Below are positions 15,077-21,733 of a stretch of 27,603 bases of DNA, piece by piece. How positions within the stretch are numbered: the first letter of the stretch is position 1; each line of letters begins with the position of its first letter. The stretch is from the NCBI GenBank assembly GCA_050485745.1, contig JBJHBY010000011.1:1-27603 (forward strand). Reading direction: 5' to 3'. The stretch comes from JBJHBY01 sp050485745. Lineage in GTDB: Bacteria > Pseudomonadota > Gammaproteobacteria > Pseudomonadales > CAMLJR01. The notes below the pieces were generated by a model. That model saw nothing but the letters and a program-made list of their open reading frames with translations. It had not been told where the DNA came from and ran no database searches. Position numbers and translations under genes: made by a program.

Positions 15077-16267
15077 TCAACCGCCGGACTTCTGCTTTTT
15101 CTCGTCTTCGTGTTGCTGGATCGCGGCATTGATACCGGAGACGTAATGCTCCATGAAGCGGTCCGCGTTGCTCGCCGCCCACTCCAGGGACGCGGTGCGG
15201 TTGCGGTTGCTGTGCTGGAACTCGGGCATGACGTAGCGGGCGATCAGCTCATAGGAGCGCTTGGTGGCCGGGAAGCTGGCGGCGTTGTGCGCCAGCACCA
15301 GGAAGGAGCCGAAGCCACCGGATTGCTCCTGCAACAACTTGATGTGGGCGATCAGGTCGTCGGGGGTGCCGACCAGACCCACGCCGAAGGCGCCGAGCCC
15401 GCCGCTGGTCCACAGCTCCACCGCTTCGTCGAAGTTCTTCACCTGGGGGAACATGGTGCCGCCGAATTTGTGGAAGTAGTGGAACATGTCCATCAGGCCG
15501 TGTTCGAGATCCTTCAGGGCCTGTTCTTTTGTCTCGGCGATGTGAACCGGACACACCACGCGCCACTTGTTGCGGTCGATGGTCTGGCCATACTCGTCCG
15601 CCTTCTCCTGGCAAATGCTCCAGGACGTCGCCAGCGCCTTGAAGCCCTCGGGGCTGGAGGCCGCGACGGAGAGCATGCCGAGGCCGAACTGGCCGGCGGT
15701 GCGGGCACCGCTCGGCGAGATCGCGGAGGCCACGACCATCTCCACCGTCGGGTACTGGTAGGGCAGGATGTGCATGCGCGCCTCGCGCAGGGTGAACCAG
15801 TCCGTTTCCATGGTGACGGTCTCGCCGTTGAGCAGGCGCACCAGGGCTTCGGTGCCCTCGTTCATACGCCGGCGCAGATCGGCGGGGTTTACACCCATCA
15901 TGTAGGCATCGGCAATCAACTGGCCGGGGCCCATGCCGAACAGGACGCGGCCGCGGGTCAGGTGGTCGAGCTGGGCGATGCGATCGGCCAGGATCAGCGG
16001 GTGGTGGTAGGCAAGGGAGCTGACTCCGGTGCCCAGGCGAATATGTTTGGTGCGCTCGGCGGCCGTGGCGATCATCAGCTCGGGGGAGGCAATGCACTCG
16101 TAGGCGCCGGAGTGATGTTCACCGAACCAGGCTTCGTCGAAGCTCAGCTGATCCATCCACTGGGTGAGTTCGAGATCGCGCTCCAGCGCCAGAGTCGGGT
16201 TGACCGTGTTCTTGTGAAAAGGGGCGAAGAAGGCCCCGAAGCGCAAGCGTCCTGGTACGTCTGCCAT
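15077..16267 (-). CDS. LLM-class flavin-dependent monooxygenase (bacterial luciferase-like)
   Basis: A 396-residue TIM-barrel flavoprotein of the luciferase-like family, which uses FMNH2 supplied by a separate reductase and O2. Visible family blocks: RFGAFFAPFH at the N-terminus, DEAWFGEHHSGAYECIASPE, IRLGTGVSSLAYHHPLILAD, LDHLTRGRVLFGMGPGQL and VGTPDDLIAHI near the C-terminus. The whole pattern is that of proteins annotated as limonene 1,2-monooxygenase-like or alkanal monooxygenase-like; the exact substrate cannot be read from sequence. An in-frame TTG exists at 16282, but the ATG at 16267 has an AGGA site and begins where the family begins. It is third in the P450-ferredoxin operon, 37 bp after the ferredoxin. 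No flavin reductase is encoded in the window. Confidence 0.9.
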   Translation of the reverse strand: MADVPGRLRFGAFFAPFHKNTVNPTLALERDLELTQWMDQLSFDEAWFGEHHSGAYECIASPELMIATAAERTKHIRLGTGVSSLAYHHPLILADRIAQLDHLTRGRVLFGMGPGQLIADAYMMGVNPADLRRRMNEGTEALVRLLNGETVTMETDWFTLREARMHILPYQYPTVEMVVASAISPSGARTAGQFGLGMLSVAASSPEGFKALATSWSICQEKADEYGQTIDRNKWRVVCPVHIAETKEQALKDLEHGLMDMFHYFHKFGGTMFPQVKNFDEAVELWTSGGLGAFGVGLVGTPDDLIAHIKLLQEQSGGFGSFLVLAHNAASFPATKRSYELIARYVMPEFQHSNRNRTASLEWAASNADRFMEHYVSGINAAIQQHEDEKKQKSGG

Positions 16268-16304
16268 GGTGGATGTCCTCAAAAATTGGAAGTTGTTGTG
16301 AGCC

Positions 16305-16520
16305 TTACAGCTCTTCGATTCTGATCACCCCGTTGGGGCACATTCTTGCTGCTCGTCTGGCCTTTTCGTAAAGCTCGGGATCGGGCTCTTCTGCGAGTAC
16401 GTAAACCGTGTCGTAGACCTGGCCCTGGTCTCTGACCTCGAAAATCCCGGGCGCTTCGAGGTGGCACACCCCGTGGCCCTGGCAGAGGTCCTTGTCGACA
16501 ATCACACGGAACCTGGGCAT
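16305..16520 (-). CDS. P450-partner ferredoxin with CxxHxxC...CP motif
   Basis: A 71-residue soluble ferredoxin that should pass electrons to the P450 encoded just upstream. Cluster ligands are Cys13, Cys19 and Cys61-Pro, and His16 occupies the position where a second cysteine sits in 4Fe-4S ferredoxins (CQGHGVC). This CxxHxxC(n)CP pattern is known from P450-linked 3Fe-4S-type ferredoxins of actinobacteria. The ATG at 16520 has a perfect GAGGAGG ribosome site that overlaps the P450 stop, and the spacing is 13 bp, so the two are coupled. In Mycobacterium tuberculosis CYP51 is likewise followed by such a ferredoxin gene. No ferredoxin reductase is present nearby. Confidence 0.93.
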   Translation of the reverse strand: MPRFRVIVDKDLCQGHGVCHLEAPGIFEVRDQGQVYDTVYVLAEEPDPELYEKARRAARMCPNGVIRIEEL

Positions 16521-16533
16521 GGGTTATTCCTCC

Positions 16534-17880
16534 TCATTTGTCCCCGCGGCGGCGATAGCGCAGCACGCAGGGGTCGGTCGGGCGCAGGATCAGCGCCGGC
16601 ATGGTCTCGCCATACTGCTCCGCGGGCTGGGTCAACTCGAAGTCGTAGCGGTGCAGCAGCGCGGCGAGAATGGTCTTGACCTGCAGAATGGCGAAGGCAT
16701 TGCCGATGCACTTGTGGCGGCCGCCGCCGAAGGGGATTTCCGCGAACACGTTCTCGGGTTTGCCGCGCTTGGGGTTGAACGCCTCGGGGGCGGTGAAGTG
16801 TTCCGGCAGCTTGTGCGAGACATACGGGCAGACCATCACATTCTTGCCCGCCTCGACCACGTAGTCCTTGTAGTGCCAGTCGTAGCGTACGCGGCGGGAG
16901 ATAGCATTCAGCGGTGGATGCACGCGCAGGGATTCGTTGATGAAGCCCTCCAGCAGCGGCATGTTGCGCAGGGCGCTGAAGCTGAGTTCCTCGCCGCTCT
17001 CCATGATGGCGTCGATTTCCGCGCGCAATTCCGCCAGATACTGCGGGTGCCGGGTGATTTCCAGCAGGGTCCAGGCCGAGGTGTTGGAGCTGGTGTGGTG
17101 GCCCGCGAACATGAACCAGATCACCATGCCCGTGATTTCGTGCTCGGTCAGGTGGCGCCCGTCGCTGTAGGTGGAGTCCATGTAGATCTGGAGCATGTCG
17201 TGCTCCCACTTGCCGGATTCGCGGCGCTGGCGCACGCGTTCGGTGATCAGCTCCTCGAGGCGCTCCCGGGCGCGGTCACGCTTGATGAAGCGCTCGTCGA
17301 CCTGGCCCGGGTCACGCAGGGAGGACGGGGACAGGCCATTCTCGAGATCGTGGTAGAGCTCGGCGAATTCGCTGGTGAGCTGATAGCGGAATTCCGAGCC
17401 CAGCAGGCAGTGGGTCGAGGTCTTCAGGGTCAGTTCGGTGAAGGCCTCATAGATATCGATCTCGCCCTCGTCGCCCCAGTTGGCGATGAAATCTTCGGCT
17501 TCCTGCGCGACCACGACCGCGTAATTGACCATGCGGTCGTGCTTCAGGCCCTGGTATTGCATCTTCAGCTGCTGGCGCTCGATGTCCGGTGGCGCACCGT
17601 ACTGCACACCGGTGCCGAACACCGGCACCATCATCTGGTAGGCGTCTGCGGCGCTGAGCTGTTCGTCCGGGGCGCGGAAGAACGCCTCATGGGCCTCCGG
17701 GCCGACCAGCAGGACGGTCTTCAGGCCGGCGAGGTCGAATTCGCCGATTTCGCCGCACTCGGCATAGACACGCTTGAGAAAGGCGATCGGGGTTTCGTTG
17801 AACTCGCGCAGATGCCCGGTTTCAGGGTCGCCCCCGCTGACCACGGGTATGGGCTTTTGCTGGGTTCTGGTCTGTTCCAT
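16534..17880 (-). CDS. Cytochrome P450, CYP51-like
   Basis: A 448-residue soluble P450. Visible features: N-terminal PVVSGGDPETGHLREF, a B-C region AYQMMVPVFGTGV, I-helix FAGHHTSSNTSAW, ExxR in NESLR, and the haem loop FGGGRHKCIGNAF with the thiolate Cys391. The N-terminus, I-helix and overall layout follow mycobacterial CYP51 (sterol 14-alpha-demethylase) as I recall it. The CYP51 B-C signature is imperfect: Met and Gly stand where Phe/Leu and Asp/Ala are expected. No squalene epoxidase or oxidosqualene cyclase is in the window, so a changed substrate is more likely than sterol synthesis. It is first in a minus-strand operon with its ferredoxin; a promoter with an overlapping 20-bp palindrome lies upstream. 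The GGAG ribosome site is about 10 bases from the ATG at 17880. Confidence 0.9.
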   Translation of the reverse strand: MEQTRTQQKPIPVVSGGDPETGHLREFNETPIAFLKRVYAECGEIGEFDLAGLKTVLLVGPEAHEAFFRAPDEQLSAADAYQMMVPVFGTGVQYGAPPDIERQQLKMQYQGLKHDRMVNYAVVVAQEAEDFIANWGDEGEIDIYEAFTELTLKTSTHCLLGSEFRYQLTSEFAELYHDLENGLSPSSLRDPGQVDERFIKRDRARERLEELITERVRQRRESGKWEHDMLQIYMDSTYSDGRHLTEHEITGMVIWFMFAGHHTSSNTSAWTLLEITRHPQYLAELRAEIDAIMESGEELSFSALRNMPLLEGFINESLRVHPPLNAISRRVRYDWHYKDYVVEAGKNVMVCPYVSHKLPEHFTAPEAFNPKRGKPENVFAEIPFGGGRHKCIGNAFAILQVKTILAALLHRYDFELTQPAEQYGETMPALILRPTDPCVLRYRRRGDK

Positions 17881-17910
17881 GGCGTCGGAGCTCCGCGGCC
17901 GGTTATATAA

Positions 17911-17930
17911 AACATTTCACAAGAAATGTT
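17911..17930. promoter_or_regulatory. TetR-type operator O1 (P450 side)
   Basis: AACATTTC (17911-17918) and GAAATGTT (17923-17930) are perfect 8-bp arms around the spacer ACAA. The site covers the expected start of transcription of the P450 promoter (17930-17957, minus). A sister site with the same core lies 97 bp away, centre to centre. Confidence 0.75.
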
Positions 17931-17957
17931 ATATAACCAGCGGAGGGGTGCAGTCAA
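17930..17957 (-). promoter_or_regulatory. Promoter of the P450 operon
   Basis: On the minus strand, TTGACT (17957-17952) and TATATA (17935-17930) are separated by 16 bp. The predicted start falls within operator O1, so a bound repressor would block it. The leader to the P450 ATG is about 40 bases. Confidence 0.55.
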
Positions 17958-18006
17958 GGGTTTCGAACCAAGTCTTTCCCCCCGGATGCGGTTTGCCCGG
18001 TCTACT

Positions 18007-18028
18007 TTACATTTCTGGTGAAATGTAA
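18007..18028. promoter_or_regulatory. TetR-type operator O2 (Dabb side)
   Basis: TTACATTTC (18007-18015) and GAAATGTAA (18020-18028) are perfect 9-bp arms around the spacer TGGT. The core ACATTTC-N4-GAAATGT is identical to O1 and only the spacer differs. The site overlaps a TAATAT -10-like hexamer (18026-18031) facing the Dabb gene; no good -35 box at 17 bp is visible for it. Confidence 0.75.
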
Positions 18029-18073
18029 TATTTGTTGGCCCCTTCACTGTCAAGACGACCAGGAGAGCCAGGC

Positions 18074-18367
18074 ATGATAAAGCACGTGTGTTTGATCCAT
18101 TTCAAGGAAGGTACCGACACCGTCACCCGGGAGGCTGTGAAGGCTGCGTACGAGAAGCTGCCGGGCCTGATTCCCGGGCTGCGCTCCCTGAGCGTGGGCC
18201 TCGATGCCGGCCTGCTCGAGGGCAATGCCCACCTGGTCATCATCGGCGAGTTCGGCAGCCGCGAGGATTTTCTCGTCTACTCGCAGCACCAGGCCCATAT
18301 GGATGTGATCTTCCCGGTCTGTGGGCCGGTCATGGCGTCTTATTCCACGGCCCAGGTCGAGGTCTGA
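18074..18367 (+). CDS. Dabb-family protein (dimeric alpha+beta barrel, stress-responsive A/B barrel)
   Basis: A 97-residue single-domain protein. MIKHVCLIHFKEGT at the start, the LPGLIPGLRSLSVG middle and HLVIIGEFGSREDFLVYSQHQAH toward the end match the Dabb fold. Dabb proteins are small dimers; some bind ring compounds or catalyse cyclisation, such as olivetolic acid cyclase, but many are uncharacterised. The conserved His in SQHQAH is present. The ATG at 18074 has an AGGAG site 8 bases upstream. It is divergent from the P450 operon and shares its regulatory region. The HsaA-like gene starts 4 bp after its stop, so the two form an operon. A role in handling a ring intermediate is inferred. 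Confidence 0.85.
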   Translation: MIKHVCLIHFKEGTDTVTREAVKAAYEKLPGLIPGLRSLSVGLDAGLLEGNAHLVIIGEFGSREDFLVYSQHQAHMDVIFPVCGPVMASYSTAQVEV

Positions 18368-18371
18368 GCCC

Positions 18372-19571
18372 ATGGCCGCGGCCGATCGCGACGCCGGCGA
18401 GGCGGCGGCACTGACCGATCGCCTGCTGCAGCGGGCCGAGGCCCTGCAGCCACTGCTGGCAGAGCGTGCCGCCGCAGCCCGCAGCCAGCGGCGTTTGCCC
18501 GCGGAGACCCTGCGTGATTTTGCCGGGGCAGGATTCTTCCGCATCCTGCAACCGCGCCGCTGGGGTGGATACGCCCTCGACCCCCGGGCCTTCTATGCGG
18601 TCCAGCGCCGCATCGGTGCGGCCTGCATGTCCAGTGCCTGGGTGCTGGGTGTGCTGGGGGTGCACAACTGGCAGTTGGGCCTGTTCGACGACCGCGCCGC
18701 GGCCGATGTATGGGCCGGTGATGATGCGGTGCTGCTGTCGTCCGCATACGCCCCCGTCGGCCGGGTGCAGAGGGTGGAAGGTGGCTTCCAGCTCAGCGGC
18801 CGCTGGAGTTTTTCCAGCGGTTGCGAGCACTGTGACTGGGCCCTGCTGGGCGCCGTGGTGCCGCAGCCCGGTGCCCCCTTTGACATGCGCCATTACCGCA
18901 CCTTCCTGGTGCCGCGGCGGGACTATCGCATCATCGACACCTGGAACGTGGTGGGGCTGCAGGCGACGGGAAGCCATGATATCGAGGTGGAAGGCGCCTT
19001 TGTACCGGAACACCGCACCCATCGCCTGCTGGACGGGTACCACTGCGACAACCCGGGCAATGCCGTCAACACCGACCCGCTGTTTCGCCTGCCCTTTGGC
19101 CAGGTCTTCGTGCGCGCGGTGTCCAGCGCCTCCCTGGGGGCACTGCAGGGCAGTCTGGATGCCTTTGTCGCCGGCCTGGCCGACGGAGCCCGTTCCAGCG
19201 CCGGCCGCGATGACCCGGCCACGCGCCAGCTGGTAGCGGAGGTGCAGGCCGATCTCGAGGAGATGCAGGCGACCCTGCAGTGCAGCTTCGGGCGCATGCT
19301 CGCCCAGGTCGCTGCGGGGGAGCCAATCCCCCTTGCCGAACGCGCGCGCTATCGCTTTGATTCTGCCCGGGTGGCGGATCGCTGTGCCGCTTTGTCGGCG
19401 CGCCTGCTCAAGGCCAGCGGCAGTGCCGGGATCTTCCTCGATCACCCGGTGCTGATGCGCCACCTCGATCTGCTCGCCGCCCAGGCGCACATCGCCAACA
19501 ACGGCACGCTCTACGGTCGTAACCTCGGGGCGCAGCTGCTGGGTGAGGCCAACACCGAGTGGAGCATCTGA
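18372..19571 (+). CDS. HsaA-like flavin-dependent monooxygenase (acyl-CoA dehydrogenase fold)
   Basis: A 399-residue group D flavin monooxygenase with an acyl-CoA dehydrogenase-like fold. Typical blocks are RLPAETLRDFAGAGFFRILQP near the N-terminus, GRWSFSSGCEHCDWALLGAVV in the middle, and the TWNVVGLQATGSHDIEVE segment with FVPEHRT. These resemble HsaA, which hydroxylates a phenolic ring intermediate of steroid breakdown using reduced flavin from a partner reductase (HsaB). Family members also include p-hydroxyphenylacetate hydroxylase and other phenol or indole hydroxylases, so the substrate is open. No HsaB-like reductase is present here. The ATG at 18372 begins 4 bp after the Dabb stop. 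The 3' end is 17 bp from the convergent permease gene. Expression is probably under operator O2. Confidence 0.85.
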   Translation: MAAADRDAGEAAALTDRLLQRAEALQPLLAERAAAARSQRRLPAETLRDFAGAGFFRILQPRRWGGYALDPRAFYAVQRRIGAACMSSAWVLGVLGVHNWQLGLFDDRAAADVWAGDDAVLLSSAYAPVGRVQRVEGGFQLSGRWSFSSGCEHCDWALLGAVVPQPGAPFDMRHYRTFLVPRRDYRIIDTWNVVGLQATGSHDIEVEGAFVPEHRTHRLLDGYHCDNPGNAVNTDPLFRLPFGQVFVRAVSSASLGALQGSLDAFVAGLADGARSSAGRDDPATRQLVAEVQADLEEMQATLQCSFGRMLAQVAAGEPIPLAERARYRFDSARVADRCAALSARLLKASGSAGIFLDHPVLMRHLDLLAAQAHIANNGTLYGRNLGAQLLGEANTEWSI

Positions 19572-19588
19572 CCCGGCCCCGCGGCGGT

Positions 19589-21361
19589 TCAGGTCAGGGG
19601 CCAGATCATCGGTACCACCGTCACCGTGGTAATCCCGGCCAGGATATTCAGCGGAATGCCCGCCTTGAGGAAGTCGCTGAAGCGATAACCCCCGGGGCCA
19701 TAGACCATCAGGTTGGTCTGGTAGCCCAGCGGCGTGGAGAAGGCCGCCGAGGCCGCCATCATCACCGTGATCACGAAGGGTTCCGCCGGCAGGCCCGCAG
19801 CCTGGGTCATGGCCAGGACCACCGGCAGCATCAGTACCGCGGCGGCGTTGTTGGTGATGATCTCGGTCAGGATCGACACCATGAAATAGGTCAGGATCAG
19901 CAGCATCAGGGGGTTGTCATTGGCCAGGGACAGGACCGACTCTCCCAGGTGCTGGGCGGCACCGGTCTCGTACAGTGCATTGCCGACGGCGAACGACGCC
20001 GCGATGGTCACGATCACCTGCACGTCCAGACTGCGCCTTGCGTTGCTCACCGAGATGCAGCGGGTGGCCAGCATGGCGCCGCAGCCAAGCAGGGCGGCGT
20101 TGAGCATGCTGGTGATGCCGGTCGCCGCGAGCAGGACCAGCCCGAGCAGGATCAGCCAGGACAGAATGGCCTTGTCGTGGCGTGGACGCTCCTCGTCGAT
20201 ATCGTTGATCAGCAGGAAGTCCCGGGTGTAACGCTGCCGGGTGACAAACGCCGGCCGGGCCTCCAGCAGCAGGGTGTCCGCTGGCTGCAGGCGGATCGAA
20301 CCCAGGTTGCCAGGCACGCGGCGGCCATTGCGCGCCACCGCCAGTACCGCGGCGCCATAGCGGTCGCGGAAGCGGCAGTCGCGGATGGTCTGGCCGACCA
20401 CGTCGCAGTCATTCGATACCACCGCCTCCACCAGGCGACGTTCCGGCGCAGCGCGGGCCAGGGCCGGCTCATCGCCGGATTCGGAGGGGATCAGGCCGTT
20501 GATGCGCTGCAGGTCGATGACCGCCTCGATATCCCCGGCGAATACCAGGCGGTCACCGCCGCGCAGGCGCTCCTCGGAACTGACCGCGGTGACGATATTG
20601 CCGTCGCGCTCGATCTCCACCAGATAGACCCGCTTCAGATTGCGCAGGCCGGCTTCCTCGACGGTCTTGCCGACCAGCGGGCCGGAACTGGACACGGCCA
20701 TTTCCACGGTGTATTCGCGGAATTTCTCGAAACTGGCGTGGGGTGCCTGGCGGTTGGACAACAGCCGCGGCAGCACCAGCAGCATGTACATGATGCCGAC
20801 CACGGAGACCGCCAGCCCGACCGGGGTAATGGCGAACAGCGAAAAGCCCTCGGCGCCGGTCAGTGCCTGGTATTGACCGTTGGTCACCAGGTTGGTGCTG
20901 GTACCGATCAGGGTGATGGTGCCCCCCATGATGGCGGCGTAGGACAGGGGCATCATCAGGGTCGAGACCGGCAGCGACAGGCGGCGGGCCCAACTGGTCA
21001 CGGCGGGGATCAGCGTGGCCACCACCGGCGTGTTGTTGAGGAAGCCCGAGAGCATCACCACTGGCAGGGTGATGCGCAGCTGTGCCCGGCGCAGCCCCTT
21101 GGGGCGCCCGAGCAGATGCTCGACCAGCAGATCCACGCCACCCGATGAGCGGATACCGGCAGCGATGATGAACATGGCGGCCACGGTGATCAGGCCACTG
21201 TTGGAAAAGCCGCTCAGCGCCTGCCCGGGGCTGAGGATGCCGAACACGCTGATCAGGGTCAGTGCCCCCATCATCACCAGGTCCGGCCCCAGTCGCGTCG
21301 TCACCAGGGTCAGCAGCGCCGACGCGGTGACCGCAATGACAAACCAGGCCTGCCAGTCCAT
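19589..21361 (-). CDS. DASS/SLC13-type anion permease with two RCK_C (TrkA-C) domains
   Basis: A 590-residue inner-membrane transporter of the divalent anion:sodium symporter/ArsB superfamily. The N-terminal half (about 1-190) has hydrophobic helices and the motif GFLNNTPVVATLIPAV. Two cytoplasmic RCK_C-type domains follow at about 205-370 (VEEAGLRNLKRVYLVEIERDG and the second repeat VGQTIRDCRFRDRYGAAVLA). The C-terminal membrane half has the matching motif EIITNNAAAVLMLPVVLAM. Such proteins move sulfate, dicarboxylates or other anions; the RCK domains probably sense a nucleotide. The exact substrate is unknown. A GTG at 21373 is in frame, but the ATG at 21361 with a GGGAG site is preferred. 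It stands alone, divergent from the acyl-CoA ligase. Confidence 0.88.
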   Translation of the reverse strand: MDWQAWFVIAVTASALLTLVTTRLGPDLVMMGALTLISVFGILSPGQALSGFSNSGLITVAAMFIIAAGIRSSGGVDLLVEHLLGRPKGLRRAQLRITLPVVMLSGFLNNTPVVATLIPAVTSWARRLSLPVSTLMMPLSYAAIMGGTITLIGTSTNLVTNGQYQALTGAEGFSLFAITPVGLAVSVVGIMYMLLVLPRLLSNRQAPHASFEKFREYTVEMAVSSSGPLVGKTVEEAGLRNLKRVYLVEIERDGNIVTAVSSEERLRGGDRLVFAGDIEAVIDLQRINGLIPSESGDEPALARAAPERRLVEAVVSNDCDVVGQTIRDCRFRDRYGAAVLAVARNGRRVPGNLGSIRLQPADTLLLEARPAFVTRQRYTRDFLLINDIDEERPRHDKAILSWLILLGLVLLAATGITSMLNAALLGCGAMLATRCISVSNARRSLDVQVIVTIAASFAVGNALYETGAAQHLGESVLSLANDNPLMLLILTYFMVSILTEIITNNAAAVLMLPVVLAMTQAAGLPAEPFVITVMMAASAAFSTPLGYQTNLMVYGPGGYRFSDFLKAGIPLNILAGITTVTVVPMIWPLT

Positions 21362-21373
21362 CTGTTCTCCCAC

Positions 21374-21733
21374 TCATGAAGTCTGTTGTTATCGGGTTCA
21401 GTCGGGCAGCCAGGCCTGCCGCATGCCGCGCCCCGGTCTGGATCCGGGGATATAACCTGACGATCTTAGCAGCCCGGTTCTATATCCGTGGCGCTACTGT
21501 AGCGACCCGTGTTCGCCGAGGACAATAACTTGTGGTTATTTCCTTATAGCGTGGGGGGATGCGCCAGCGCCGGGTGCTCCGGGAAGGGGGATAAAAAACG
21601 TACCGGATTTACTTGCCGGGGGGCTTCACATAGCGTTCACGGTGAACACCGATGATGGTTCCGCAGGCATCGCCGTGGCCCGCAGTGCCGCAGAGCCCCA
21701 CTTTGCCACTTGGTCGCCATCTGGAGGACGCCC
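21374..21733. other. 360-bp divergent intergenic region between permease and acyl-CoA ligase
   Basis: No gene is visible. Structures seen: a CCCCGG/CCGGGG hairpin (21431-21436 and 21444-21449) in the permease leader, a CGCTA-CTG-TAGCG dyad (21492-21504), AATAAC-N5-GTTATT (21524-21540), an A-run at 21594-21599, and the tight palindrome at 21635-21647. No promoter with good boxes at proper spacing could be assigned to either gene. Confidence 0.6.
21635..21647. promoter_or_regulatory. Operator-like palindrome upstream of the acyl-CoA ligase
   Basis: GTTCAC-G-GTGAAC is a perfect 13-bp palindrome with 6-bp arms, 87 bp before the ligase ATG. Its size and symmetry suit a dimeric repressor or activator site. 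It is unrelated in sequence to the ACATTTC sites. Only one copy was seen in this intergenic region. Confidence 0.4.
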
